Source: a virus
DNA: 24,600 nt
IMG/VR virus record: IMGVR_UViG_3300030104_002362
Coordinates: 21,879 to 46,478 of that record
Strand: one strand, 5' to 3'
Part shown: positions 1 to 10,335 of the stretch, one piece after another
Position numbering within the stretch: the stretch's first letter is position 1
Layout of the letters: each line of letters starts with the position of its first letter
Notes under the pieces: generated by a model
The model's input: only the letters and a program-made list of their open reading frames with translations
What the model was told of the DNA's origin: nothing
Databases searched by the model: none
Translations under genes and position numbers: made by a program

Positions 1-1710
1 ATAATCAGGAGTTGTTTCTGCGTTACCTACTCCACCTATATTCGCTATACCATAGCTTTCATTAACAGTTATACCAAATGATGATCCCGGCACCCCGTAT
101 ATTCTAATTTGTTTTTCTTCTCCTTTCGATGATATAAAGTTTTCTGAATAAGACCCGCATTGTATATCTAGTATAGCTAAACTTTTGTCAACAGTAAATT
201 TTCTAATAACGTAATTTACAGTAGCTTTTAAATTGTTACTTACGTTAGAGGCTTGTTTACTTTTAAAACAAACCTCATAATAATAACATGTCGGCTTTTT
301 ATTAGTTGTTATTTCTTTTAGCAGCTTAAGATGTATTTCTTTATTTGATTCTTTTGTTATATATGGTTTTTTAGAAAAATAATATCCTTCTTCCGCCTCC
401 AGTTTTATCATTGAAGTTATTTTGCTATAGTTAATTGTAGACTCACCTTCAAGTAAAAATCTTTTAACGCTAGTATCAATACCAGAATCTATTTCTTCAT
501 TAGTATATTTTTTATCTGTAATTCTCCATTTGGGAAACGAACTCCTTGAGTTCATAGTGACAGTTGAGTTTGGCAACTCAGGTATGCTTAATGTGAAAAT
601 ATTTCTAGACGTACCGCTATTTCTACCACCACCAACACCACCTATACCATGAACGCCAGGCATCCTAAAATTACCAGAACCCTTCGTCCATTGTGGCATT
701 CCATCGAAATCAATATTAACAAGCCCGTTAAGGTTGCTTCCGCTAATCGTAGAACCCAAAGGATAATCACCTGTAGTACCAGTGTTTCCCAACAGGTTAA
801 TATATGGAAAGTTTGGAATTGTTACGTGAAGATTCGAAAAGCCTCCACCACCCCAAACTTCATCGTCTTGATCTTTAAATACTACAAAAACATCAATTTC
901 ATTTCCCGCTAAACCTCTTCCATTAGAATTAATACCTAATGTATCAAACATAACAACATGCTTGACAATAGCAGGCCATCTAGATTCAGCTGTTTGGTCT
1001 GGAGCTGTGTATATTACTCCAGTAGTGTTATGCTGCCACAGTCCTTGAGGAGACGTATCATCAGCCGTTCCATAATCACCCATCCAATAACTGTCTTCTT
1101 CACCAGATAAGGGAGATAAATCGTTTGATCCAAATTCGTTTATAAAAGCTACTAGATCTTGATGCCCATATTGTACCACGTTGTTTTCAGTTATTAACCT
1201 ATATGGCCTAACTGTTTGACCGGGTACTTGCCAGTTAGTCTGTGGTATTGGCATTGAGTGGCCACCGGGAATTACATAAGGAGTATTACTTAAGTATGTT
1301 AAGTTATTACCACCATTAGAGCTAACACTAGGTTCAAATTCAGTTTGGTATAATGGATTTATTGGTCCAACATTATATCCTGATATATATGGGTTACCAG
1401 CCGCTGTCCAAAGTGTTTCTTGTGAACCAATAGCTCCACTTATACTAATATCGTTCGTGCAAATAGATAGCCAACCAGGGCCACTTGAATTATAACTTGG
1501 TAATTCTTCCATCCAAGGTTCCGTACTGTATATAATATCAGAACCAGTTATTACTCTTATCTTTAACCTAACAGCTCTAGGTAAAAACAGTTCATTTGAT
1601 AAGCCAGTAACATTGTCAACTATATTTGTGGTATGTAAATCAGTGTACCCATCCGAAGAATGATTTTCTATTACTAAGCCTGAAAGTGTATTTCTATATA
1701 AATCTGCCAT
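1..1710 (-). CDS. Putative virion/tail structural protein, C-terminus cut by window edge
   Basis: The reading frame starts at ATG 1710-1708 and stays open to base 1, giving 570 visible residues with no stop, so the C-terminus is missing. It begins MADLYRNTLSGLVIENHSSD. The visible part is rich in Gly, Asn, Ser and Thr, with many short hydrophobic strands as in beta-rich virion proteins. A Gly-rich turn (GIGGVGGGRNSGTSR) lies near residues 354-370, followed by a more Lys/Glu-rich section from about residue 390. There is no signal peptide or membrane segment. It follows the giant tail protein after a 14-base AT-rich gap, so it is probably in the same transcript and a further tail, fibre or host-contact component. 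I do not recognise the family; the structural role is inferred from position and composition. Confidence 0.7.
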   Translation of the reverse strand, partial: MADLYRNTLSGLVIENHSSDGYTDLHTTNIVDNVTGLSNELFLPRAVRLKIRVITGSDIIYSTEPWMEELPSYNSSGPGWLSICTNDISISGAIGSQETLWTAAGNPYISGYNVGPINPLYQTEFEPSVSSNGGNNLTYLSNTPYVIPGGHSMPIPQTNWQVPGQTVRPYRLITENNVVQYGHQDLVAFINEFGSNDLSPLSGEEDSYWMGDYGTADDTSPQGLWQHNTTGVIYTAPDQTAESRWPAIVKHVVMFDTLGINSNGRGLAGNEIDVFVVFKDQDDEVWGGGGFSNLHVTIPNFPYINLLGNTGTTGDYPLGSTISGSNLNGLVNIDFDGMPQWTKGSGNFRMPGVHGIGGVGGGRNSGTSRNIFTLSIPELPNSTVTMNSRSSFPKWRITDKKYTNEEIDSGIDTSVKRFLLEGESTINYSKITSMIKLEAEEGYYFSKKPYITKESNKEIHLKLLKEITTNKKPTCYYYEVCFKSKQASNVSNNLKATVNYVIRKFTVDKSLAILDIQCGSYSENFISSKGEEKQIRIYGVPGSSFGITVNESYGIANIGGVGNAETTPDY

Positions 1711-1724
1711 TTTGTATTTTTTTA

Positions 1725-4700
1725 TTAATCATCATAAGACATATCAGCATCTGAATCACCATCATAATTTTCAACAGTTAAACTATGAGATGTTTGTTCT
1801 GCATATTCGCAAGCACAGCAGTCACTATCAATGCTATACATAGTACCACTAACAGTATTAAAGTTACTAAAGCCTGGTTGGTTAATATATTGATCTTGTA
1901 AATTAGGTATAGTAGAGAAGGCTTCTGGAAGTGGATCACTAGCTATGTTAGTGCATTGATTAAGTTCATTACACAGGTTGTTAGAAGGCGCGTAAGCTCC
2001 ACCACTACCACCAAATTGATTCAACCAAAACCACGGATAACTAGGGTTACTACCATAATTCCAGTTAAGTTGAGTGTTAGCTTCTGGATTATAATTTGTT
2101 GCTGTAGGGTCTGTGCAACCTTGGACTATGTAGTAACATGTTCCATCATAATAATGTGATTGTCCAGCGCCTATTGTTCCTGAAAAATCATTTAAACCAG
2201 CCTCACCACTTGTTGCGTATGGGTGATAATTAGCAGCAGCCTCGTCCATGCATCCGAATATTTGAGGTATACACGAACCATCATCTTCTTGAGCTGTATC
2301 ATCATAGTTTTGCGCATCTGGATCTGTACAGCCAAATAAGTATTGACAATCAGTACAAGGCCCATTATAATTCCAACCAACAGGAGCGTTCGTACAATCT
2401 TCATATTGATTAAAGCCAGCGTTAGCCATTATCATATTAGCCCATTCTTCATTATAGTTAGAAGCGGTTGGGTCAAAACAACCATAAGCCGTGTAAGTGC
2501 AAGCACCTTGTAAATATACAGTTGCAAATTCATCAAAATTATTTGCCTCAGGATCGGTACAACCCTCTATTTGCTCAGGATAAGTAGCGCAAGGACCTAA
2601 CTCAAGTGTTTGACCTGGGTTATCTGGATCCGGGTACTCTCCACAAGGGCTACCTTCAACGCAATTAGTGGTACACGGACCACTCATTCCTAAAGTTTCC
2701 CACTGTGGAACCAAGCCGTTTAACGGTTGACTACCACAATATTCTAAAGCAAGTGGGTCCATACAGCCCGGTGTTCCACAACCTCCTAACCCATCTTCTA
2801 TACCATAACAACATTGAGCATCATCACTTATGGTACATACAGGGCAGAAATTAGCAGCTGTAGGATCGGTGCAACCAACGCAAGATGAGTATTCACATGT
2901 GCCATCATCTAATATAGCTGCTGGATCGTAGTTACATGCCGCTATATCTGTGCAACCTGGTACCTGGTCATTAGGAGTTATGCAGTCCTCGGGATTACTT
3001 ACTGTAGCTAATGGGTTGTATTCGTAAAAGTTAGGATCTGTGCAACCTTCAATACATTCGACGCATTCATTATTATACAAACATAAACCGTCTGGACAAA
3101 CCTCAAGGTAGACACAAGGTGGATATAAAGCGTTTGCTGAACTTTCAATATATGAGTCTATCATACCAACTGAATTTGGTGCATTTAAGCCATCAGAAGT
3201 ATAAGCATCAGCGTTGTAACCAGGATCAGATTCATCTGTCACTAAAATTTGTGGACATGGAACCTCCCAGCCCAACCAGAAGCATCTACCTCCAGTTGTA
3301 GCACCTGGTTGATAGTTTGCGGCTAAAGGATCTGTACAACCATACTGATAAGGATAGCAATCCATACAATTAGGTTGACAGGCATTAGACCACTCAGACC
3401 CTTCTTGACCGTTGGTTGTATCTAAAGTTGTAGTAGCATATTGATCGTAATTAGGAGCCATAGGATCCATACAAGCTGTAAATGAATAAATACAACCGCC
3501 ACTATCTACAGTCGCCTCTGCGTCATAATTTTCAGCAGTCTCGTCCATGCAGCCTATTATTACTTGGTTTATATCAACGCAACAACCACCTTCAGATTCA
3601 TCACAAGGTATACATTCTTGCCATGATGGACAAGGTGGTATACAGTCGTTAGGTGGATTAACTTCTATGTAAGTTATAGAACCAGCTGGCCCTATTCCTT
3701 GAACTGTAAACTCATCTGTTTCTATTTCTGGATCATTGTAATCTCTTCTTAACCCAACAATATTGTTAAACCATTTTCCTTCCTTCTTTTTAAATGATGT
3801 TATTTGGCCACTAGATAGATCAGTCATTAGTCCAGATATAAACCAACCATCTTGATTATGTAGATTATAATGTTCATTATCTATTGCATTTACCAAATTA
3901 GTCTCACTACTAACTATATCACCACTTTCGTTTGTTACGGGATTTCCAGTATAAGCTACTACTTGAGCCCCAATAAAGCTGTCTATTTTAGCTTGAGAAC
4001 CCTCGTAGCTTATTGTTTTGAAAGATTTAACAACATCAGGCATATCATTAAATAAAAACGTTATTCTTGAATTAACAGGATCTTGACCATAAAATGTATT
4101 TCTGTCTGCTACATTATCGTAGTGTCTATATACTGAATGTCTGTAGGATGTAATGTATTGTCCGCTAACGGAAAGACCAGATGATGGAATAAATGATTTA
4201 AAACTAACCCACCCTTTATTAGCTTCATTAAATGAAACTGTTTGCTCACTTAGTTTATAGGGATCACCATAAACCATATTGCTTAAAGTTAAGTTATATT
4301 CACCTAAAACAATATCGAAAGTTCCTAATGAAGAACTAGCTTGTTTAAGTTTTGTTCTAAACCACGTTTTCATACCAACTTGAGATATTGGAGTTAACCC
4401 ATCTCGTGATAATCTTAACACTGCACCTCTTTGTTTATCTGTAAAGTACATCCTATACTGATCCCACGCTAATGATTCTGGATTTTTAGATATACCATAA
4501 TCACCAACAAAAGGTACCGCTGTACCAAGAACTCTATCTGAGGCTGTTAGCTGAGTATTTCCATCAGCATTATATAAAGCATCTTTGTTAGCTAGTATTT
4601 TTAATATTTTATCTTCAGCTAAAGCAACAACATCTGTATCTCTTGTTCTTAATCTTTGTATTGAACCATAGGCTGGGTTTAACTCCTTGGTTATTTTTTG

Positions 4701-7700
4701 AGACATGTTAAACTCATTCAGGTTATTAACCTGAGATGAAGCATTATATATACCTGAATATATTAAACCACTACCTAGAACCTCTTCACCGTATCCAGAA
4801 AATGTTGTTGATACTTTAACACCATTATCTATTTGTGGTGCATTAAAGTCATCTCTTACTCTATCTGATTCTACTCCATTACCAAAAGCATAGCAATTAA
4901 ACCAAGGTAATGTTACTTCTTGATTCCACACATCAAGATCTATACCATAGAATCCAGTAGGATATTGACTAGGACTCTGTCTAAACGCTTTGGGCCCATT
5001 TAATAAACCTTTATCGTATTGTATATACGTTGTGCTAGCGTTAAACTCTGATACGTTTAGAGTATTAAATGTATCAGGAACAAGTCCTTGATCGTTATCA
5101 TCAGGATTAATTGGCTCATAATAACAAGATATTTTAGCCTGCGTCCTAGTTCCATTACTATGCTCGAAAACAATAGTATCACCTATTTGGAAATACTTTT
5201 CCATCGATACACTAGTATCTACTGTACCATTGATATTATAAGGGCCTTTGTGTAAGTATGTATTAGTTTGATTACCTTCATCTCTGTCAGAAACTATAGT
5301 TATTATAGCGTGATCAGATTTGTCACCAGACATAAAGGCATTAGAAACTCTATGATTACCCCTTTCTTTAGCATGCGGTACAATAGACGTGGTTCCCTGT
5401 GTTGTTCTTTTTATAAACACGTTAGAATTTATAGGAGCAAAATCAAAAACATTATCTTTGTTTAATACCATTGGGATAGCACCTGAAGCCTCGTAGTATA
5501 TGTCTAAATCACTATCTTTTTTAGGTTCAGTTTCCCAACAAGCACCTAATTCATTATTAGGGCTGTCATCATTATATGATAACATTGTTTTTTCTTTAAT
5601 CATAATAGGTATAGCGTCTCTACCATCATGGTGTAACGCTCCACGCGGGTCCCAAATACTTGGGTCTAAACCTCTATTGCAGTCACCATCCCAACAGTAG
5701 TCTCCAGAAAATCTATTTACTCTCTTAAACCTTATAACAAGTGATTGTCTCTGGCAACCATTTTGATAATTGTGTGTGTATCCACCATTTACAAAACCAC
5801 CATTACCACTTATTATATTGCTTGGGTTTGGTGAGTTAGGCCAGCTACCTATACTATTACTACCAAAGGTCCATGGTTGTGGCCCATTGTCCCCAAATGT
5901 ATCACCTGGAGGTAGCATTCCAGAATAGCATGGAACACAAGATTCTGTGTAGTAATCAAGTGGCCACTCACCAACTGACAAAGAACCACCAGTAATAGTG
6001 GTAACAAAATCAGTTGTTCTAGGGTGTATAGATCCGTGACTGTGATTAGCACCGGAAACTTGTATAACCTCCACAACCTCGTAAATATCTTCAGGCGCAC
6101 CACCACCAAATTGAAAATACGTTCCCACCTCACTTAATTCACTATATAACCCATCTGCTTCGTTACCGTAATCTTCCCCAAGGTGTCTGATTTTTGATAT
6201 AACTATCTCGCCCATATGGCCACTTTGAACAAAATTACCATTTCTAAGAGACCATGGTTTATAATAATGTGGCTCATCGTCATTAGTTGGATCGTTCCAA
6301 TATCTAGCTTTAGCGCCATCAATAAAAGCATTGTTTTTTACAGTACCTCCGGTATGAGAATCCTTGTCCATGTCATTAACGTACTCTTTCCAGAATGATG
6401 CTGTTTCAAAATTTCTATACCAAGGTCCTGATCCAAATACACCTTTGTTAGCTAGTTCTGCAAACTTATTATATCCATACTCATTATTCAATGCTGTAGC
6501 GTGTTCGTTGTGCCACATGTTATTTATTGGGCCACCGTCTTGTACAGGACTTGTACTTCCAAAAGCTACCCAACCATCAAAACCAAATGAATCACTACTT
6601 GGACGTGGTCCATTACCATAAGTAGCAGGGACATTATCTCTATAAAAATTATCATTCCAATCATAATCTGGGTGTAGAGATGTCGTACCTGGAACTACGT
6701 TTGCCATTCCAGCGCCAGCCCCATAACTCAATCCATTAAATATCCAATGACCAGCTACTAAGTTACCAGTGTATGAAGCATACCACGTACCACCAGTATA
6801 ATTACTCCACCAACCAGCTCTATTGTTACCAGAGTACTCTACAACACTATTGTTCCACTCTGATATGTCAATTGTTGGAGGGTCCCAATCAGAACCGTTC
6901 CAACCAGGAGAAAGAGTCGCTCCGAAATTACCATTAAACCAATCCCCATTATCTAGTGACGTTGTTGTCATTTCTAGGTCTATACCTGTCTGTGTAACAC
7001 TACCGTCTACTTGAGCGCCGTTTCTATAATCACTATCTATATACGACAAGTCATAAGTAGCTGTGGTCGTCCATTGGTAACCAAGTGAGTATATCATAAC
7101 AGCACTTTTTAAAACTTGATCTTGCTCTACCTTAACAAAAAATTTACCATCAAATTCAGGTCTATTTTTAACTTCAGTCTTTTTAAACTCTACAGAATAA
7201 ATTAAATCGTTAATGTCAATTGGATTTCCGTTGGAATCGTCAGCCATAGCATTGTCCCAATGAGCAAAAAAATTAGCGTCTTCATATAACGGTTCTCCCC
7301 AACTTATCTCAATCATATCGTCCGTTGTATCAAAAGTGTAGTTAGTTAAAGGTATCCATTGAGTTCTTTTTATGTACACTTCGCCGTTAACAGATTCATT
7401 TACCCCATCTCCATCTATGTCATTAACCCAAGATCTACCAATTATTCTCATATATACTTGAGTGGTAACACCAGCTGTGCTATCATTAAGGCCAGCACCA
7501 AAGAACACTCCTCCGTCATTTACATCGTAGGCAGCACCACCAGTAAAATCACCCATATCAGCCTCCCAAAGTGCCCTAGCAAATCTAGCTTTAGTTCTAG
7601 CGTAAAACCCTGTAGCGACAGCACTGTTAGGCCCCGAACCTGTTTCCCATATATCCGTGTTAAATTGATTTAATGCCCAACCAGGATTACCTGAATTTCC

Positions 7701-10331
7701 ATTGTTAGCTGATGCAGCGCCTGTTCCTGTTTCAACATCTGGTGTTACAGATCCAACCGTACCAAGTATACTGTGATGCGATTTAATATAATCTGGAGCT
7801 TCATTTTCTATAGCTAGTATTTTGTATCTAGCTTTTTCTAAAACAGGATCTTGACTACCAAATCTATTTTTTAATATTAAGTAAGTTTCTTCATCAACCT
7901 TGTTTCTATCAGCAGAGTTGAATGATAACCACACGGTATTGTCACCTGAATCATACCATCTATCCATTACTAAGTTGTAATACTCGTTAGATGTTTCTTT
8001 AACGTAATATTTAACATACTTAATCCAACTATTTGGAGTGTTTTCATCTCCCCAGTTTTGAGAAACAACTAAGCTATTTTGGTTAGCGCATAGCGTTTTA
8101 GCAACTTTAATATCACCAGTAATAGCCTCATAATTTTCTTCAGTATCATTTATGGAAAATATATAACCAGAGGATATAACAGGAGTTTCTCTACCATATT
8201 TATCTCCAAACACCATACCAATCTTATAATCCCTAATTGATTTTATAGATTTCATAGCGGGTTGAGATTGTTCTGTAACTTCTATGGGTGTACTTACTAT
8301 GTTTTGAACTAAATTAATTGGTCCGTTTATATCATAACCTTGAACATAATTACCATATAATAATCTGTTACCAACAACCTCCTGTGCCATAGCAAATCTA
8401 GGTACATTATCCCATGCTCTTAATATTTGATTTTCAGGTAAAGCTCTGTGTATCATTTCTGATGTTATAGATAAGCTACCTGTTTTTATTTCTTCATCAT
8501 CAGAACCATCAGGCGTAAACAACTCCCACTCAGGACTCTTTTCTTTTTCAATAGTTTCTATAACGTAAGCATTTGGCGAATCTGTAGTTTTGTAAAGTAT
8601 ATCTATACTTGTAACATCCAATGGTATATTATATGGTATAAAATCTTTTATAACAAGTTCTCGTAAATTGTTAACCATTCCCAAATTATAACCCTTACTT
8701 ATTTTATAATCAAAATCACCTGGTAGAAAAGCTAACTCAGACCAAGGTGAAAACGAAGAATATTCACCATCAGTGTATTTATATCTATATCCAAATCTAC
8801 TTAGTTTTAACTCAAATAAAGGCTTTGATTGCTCTAATGTAATACTCCAGAAAGACTGTGAATAATCTAAAGAATCTGGAACACCTATAATACTAATTCT
8901 AATAAACTCTGTTGCTTCAAACACCTCGTTTCCATCAGAATCTTCGTAGCAAACAAATTGAGCTCTAACCTCTGTTGTTTCTTGATTATTCCAATTTCTA
9001 AATTCAAGTATATCACCAGCTCTATAATGCGTATCTGCTGAATCTATTTCAAAAGATTTAGTTTGACCTATTGAAAGTGTAGAAAATATACCAGCCTGTG
9101 TTATGAAATTACCAGACATGGTTGTTTCTGTTAATCCTTCTCTGTCATTTGGTTTCATGTGTAGAGATGGTGGGACTGTTGGAGCTTTACGTATTACTGT
9201 TATATGTTTTTCCTCTAAATAGCCTGGTAACCCAGATCCATTTGCTAAACCTCCGTTATCTAAAGGACTAGTTAAAGTACTAACGTCTTCAAATTCATTT
9301 GTGTTAGGATTGTTTATATATAATCTAGTATGAGTTCTACCATTGTTTACTACGCCATCTATATTAGTACCAGCTTTACATCTTGGTATATTTATTTTTT
9401 TAGGTTCGCTATGACCATCTGTCCACATTAAAAAATTATCAATAATATTAAGACCTGTTATATAGTCATTAACATTACCTTTAAAACTTCCATTGTTTAA
9501 ATATCTTTTTTCTTCTGACTCTCTAAATTTTAAAACTCTTTCTGCAACAAACTCTATGTAAGCTAAAGTATTTGGTTGAATAAACGTTTCTTGCTCTTCG
9601 TTTAACATAATAGTGTCACCATCTATAGCTCTAATAGTAACATCATTTGGTAGAACATTAAAACCGGAATTATTAAACATTCTAACAATCATGCCAGGTC
9701 TTAATTTTTCGCCATAGCCCTGTGTTAAGTATATTTCCTCCCAATTACCTTGATATGGATATCCAATAATTTGATCGCCTACTGCTGGGCTAAAATGATA
9801 TAATGCATTTTCAACCCTATTAACAATAGCAAAGTTGTCTATAACTACAGGTATAGTTAAATCTTGTGCGGAATCATATTCAACTATACTATCAACGTAA
9901 AATCTTTCATCACCCTCATAGTTGTCAATCCAACTCCCAGATTCAAATGGTATAGAGCTGAAAAAGAAATATGACTTATCTTTTTTTTCGTCAGCTATAC
10001 TAGCTACACATCTTTGGTGAAATGTCTCAGTAGCTGTAGCATTAACAGTGCCGTCTAAATTACTAGTAGCTCCTATACCGTATGGATTACCTTCCATCCA
10101 TTCTTGACTCCACGAGTCACCTACATTTATATTTCCTTGTATATTCTGAGCTGAACCAGCGTTACCAACAGCATCAGCAAAAGAAGTAGAGTCACTATTG
10201 TTACCACCTGAGTTATCGGTTGTCCTAACCTGAATATTAACCGCATGTCTGTATTCACCATTTTTAACAAGCCTTTCATCAAGGTCTTTGTTCATTTTTC
10301 CACCTGTGAAATTACGTTTTATTTCTGACAT
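1725..10331 (-). CDS. Giant multidomain phage tail/nozzle-like structural protein with GCTD repeats
   Basis: At 2868 residues this is over a third of the window. The N-terminus has FTGGKMNKDLDERL (residues 8-21) and GEYRHAVNIQVRTTD, a signature I know from long tail proteins of marine and crAss-like Bacteroidota phages. Further conserved blocks are WTDGHSEPKKI (about 303-313), FGYRYKYTDGEYSSFSPW (about 512-530), GDKYGRETPVISSG (about 710-725), and GISKNPES with RGAVLRLSRDGLTPIS (about 1946-1980), which look like beta-propeller blades. Between roughly 850 and 1850 is a Trp/Gly/Asn/Asp-rich region with one DIDGDGVNE calcium-loop-like motif (971-979). Residues 2260-2765 hold about twelve Cys-rich GCTD repeats, and the tail ends in acidic DGDSDADMSYDD. 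It starts 4 bases after the upstream ring-protein gene. I infer a podovirus-type nozzle (T7 gp12 or crAss muzzle analogue) extended into a host-contact surface. Tail role is likely; exact position in the virion is inference. Confidence 0.8.
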   Translation of the reverse strand: MSEIKRNFTGGKMNKDLDERLVKNGEYRHAVNIQVRTTDNSGGNNSDSTSFADAVGNAGSAQNIQGNINVGDSWSQEWMEGNPYGIGATSNLDGTVNATATETFHQRCVASIADEKKDKSYFFFSSIPFESGSWIDNYEGDERFYVDSIVEYDSAQDLTIPVVIDNFAIVNRVENALYHFSPAVGDQIIGYPYQGNWEEIYLTQGYGEKLRPGMIVRMFNNSGFNVLPNDVTIRAIDGDTIMLNEEQETFIQPNTLAYIEFVAERVLKFRESEEKRYLNNGSFKGNVNDYITGLNIIDNFLMWTDGHSEPKKINIPRCKAGTNIDGVVNNGRTHTRLYINNPNTNEFEDVSTLTSPLDNGGLANGSGLPGYLEEKHITVIRKAPTVPPSLHMKPNDREGLTETTMSGNFITQAGIFSTLSIGQTKSFEIDSADTHYRAGDILEFRNWNNQETTEVRAQFVCYEDSDGNEVFEATEFIRISIIGVPDSLDYSQSFWSITLEQSKPLFELKLSRFGYRYKYTDGEYSSFSPWSELAFLPGDFDYKISKGYNLGMVNNLRELVIKDFIPYNIPLDVTSIDILYKTTDSPNAYVIETIEKEKSPEWELFTPDGSDDEEIKTGSLSITSEMIHRALPENQILRAWDNVPRFAMAQEVVGNRLLYGNYVQGYDINGPINLVQNIVSTPIEVTEQSQPAMKSIKSIRDYKIGMVFGDKYGRETPVISSGYIFSINDTEENYEAITGDIKVAKTLCANQNSLVVSQNWGDENTPNSWIKYVKYYVKETSNEYYNLVMDRWYDSGDNTVWLSFNSADRNKVDEETYLILKNRFGSQDPVLEKARYKILAIENEAPDYIKSHHSILGTVGSVTPDVETGTGAASANNGNSGNPGWALNQFNTDIWETGSGPNSAVATGFYARTKARFARALWEADMGDFTGGAAYDVNDGGVFFGAGLNDSTAGVTTQVYMRIIGRSWVNDIDGDGVNESVNGEVYIKRTQWIPLTNYTFDTTDDMIEISWGEPLYEDANFFAHWDNAMADDSNGNPIDINDLIYSVEFKKTEVKNRPEFDGKFFVKVEQDQVLKSAVMIYSLGYQWTTTATYDLSYIDSDYRNGAQVDGSVTQTGIDLEMTTTSLDNGDWFNGNFGATLSPGWNGSDWDPPTIDISEWNNSVVEYSGNNRAGWWSNYTGGTWYASYTGNLVAGHWIFNGLSYGAGAGMANVVPGTTSLHPDYDWNDNFYRDNVPATYGNGPRPSSDSFGFDGWVAFGSTSPVQDGGPINNMWHNEHATALNNEYGYNKFAELANKGVFGSGPWYRNFETASFWKEYVNDMDKDSHTGGTVKNNAFIDGAKARYWNDPTNDDEPHYYKPWSLRNGNFVQSGHMGEIVISKIRHLGEDYGNEADGLYSELSEVGTYFQFGGGAPEDIYEVVEVIQVSGANHSHGSIHPRTTDFVTTITGGSLSVGEWPLDYYTESCVPCYSGMLPPGDTFGDNGPQPWTFGSNSIGSWPNSPNPSNIISGNGGFVNGGYTHNYQNGCQRQSLVIRFKRVNRFSGDYCWDGDCNRGLDPSIWDPRGALHHDGRDAIPIMIKEKTMLSYNDDSPNNELGACWETEPKKDSDLDIYYEASGAIPMVLNKDNVFDFAPINSNVFIKRTTQGTTSIVPHAKERGNHRVSNAFMSGDKSDHAIITIVSDRDEGNQTNTYLHKGPYNINGTVDTSVSMEKYFQIGDTIVFEHSNGTRTQAKISCYYEPINPDDNDQGLVPDTFNTLNVSEFNASTTYIQYDKGLLNGPKAFRQSPSQYPTGFYGIDLDVWNQEVTLPWFNCYAFGNGVESDRVRDDFNAPQIDNGVKVSTTFSGYGEEVLGSGLIYSGIYNASSQVNNLNEFNMSQKITKELNPAYGSIQRLRTRDTDVVALAEDKILKILANKDALYNADGNTQLTASDRVLGTAVPFVGDYGISKNPESLAWDQYRMYFTDKQRGAVLRLSRDGLTPISQVGMKTWFRTKLKQASSSLGTFDIVLGEYNLTLSNMVYGDPYKLSEQTVSFNEANKGWVSFKSFIPSSGLSVSGQYITSYRHSVYRHYDNVADRNTFYGQDPVNSRITFLFNDMPDVVKSFKTISYEGSQAKIDSFIGAQVVAYTGNPVTNESGDIVSSETNLVNAIDNEHYNLHNQDGWFISGLMTDLSSGQITSFKKKEGKWFNNIVGLRRDYNDPEIETDEFTVQGIGPAGSITYIEVNPPNDCIPPCPSWQECIPCDESEGGCCVDINQVIIGCMDETAENYDAEATVDSGGCIYSFTACMDPMAPNYDQYATTTLDTTNGQEGSEWSNACQPNCMDCYPYQYGCTDPLAANYQPGATTGGRCFWLGWEVPCPQILVTDESDPGYNADAYTSDGLNAPNSVGMIDSYIESSANALYPPCVYLEVCPDGLCLYNNECVECIEGCTDPNFYEYNPLATVSNPEDCITPNDQVPGCTDIAACNYDPAAILDDGTCEYSSCVGCTDPTAANFCPVCTISDDAQCCYGIEDGLGGCGTPGCMDPLALEYCGSQPLNGLVPQWETLGMSGPCTTNCVEGSPCGEYPDPDNPGQTLELGPCATYPEQIEGCTDPEANNFDEFATVYLQGACTYTAYGCFDPTASNYNEEWANMIMANAGFNQYEDCTNAPVGWNYNGPCTDCQYLFGCTDPDAQNYDDTAQEDDGSCIPQIFGCMDEAAANYHPYATSGEAGLNDFSGTIGAGQSHYYDGTCYYIVQGCTDPTATNYNPEANTQLNWNYGSNPSYPWFWLNQFGGSGGAYAPSNNLCNELNQCTNIASDPLPEAFSTIPNLQDQYINQPGFSNFNTVSGTMYSIDSDCCACEYAEQTSHSLTVENYDGDSDADMSYDD
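2040..3554 (-). repeat. About twelve degenerate GCTD Cys-rich protein repeats inside the giant tail gene
   Basis: Residues 2260 to about 2765 contain units opening with GCTD, GCMD, ACMD or GCFD, then roughly PxAxNYxPxA, then an acidic or Gly turn and a second Cys. Examples are GCMDETAENYDAEAT, GCTDIAACNYDPAAILDDG and GCTDPDAQNYDDTAQEDDG. Spacing varies from about 24 to over 60 residues, and the units are diverged in DNA, so this is an old protein repeat array. The paired Cys residues suggest a disulphide-closed or metal-binding module suited to an extracellular surface. The motif is familiar from secreted proteins of marine Bacteroidota. Confidence 0.85.
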
Positions 10332-10335
10332 AATA

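Noticed and set aside
2040-3554. The GCTD repeats as a sign of host DNA or a mis-assembled contig
   Set aside because: The repeats are in frame with conserved phage tail blocks, with no break in codon use or frame, so they belong to the phage gene.
5849-6133. A 94-codon minus-strand frame inside the giant tail gene
   Set aside because: It is in another frame of the same strand within a continuous 2868-codon gene with conserved motifs on both sides; no independent start context.
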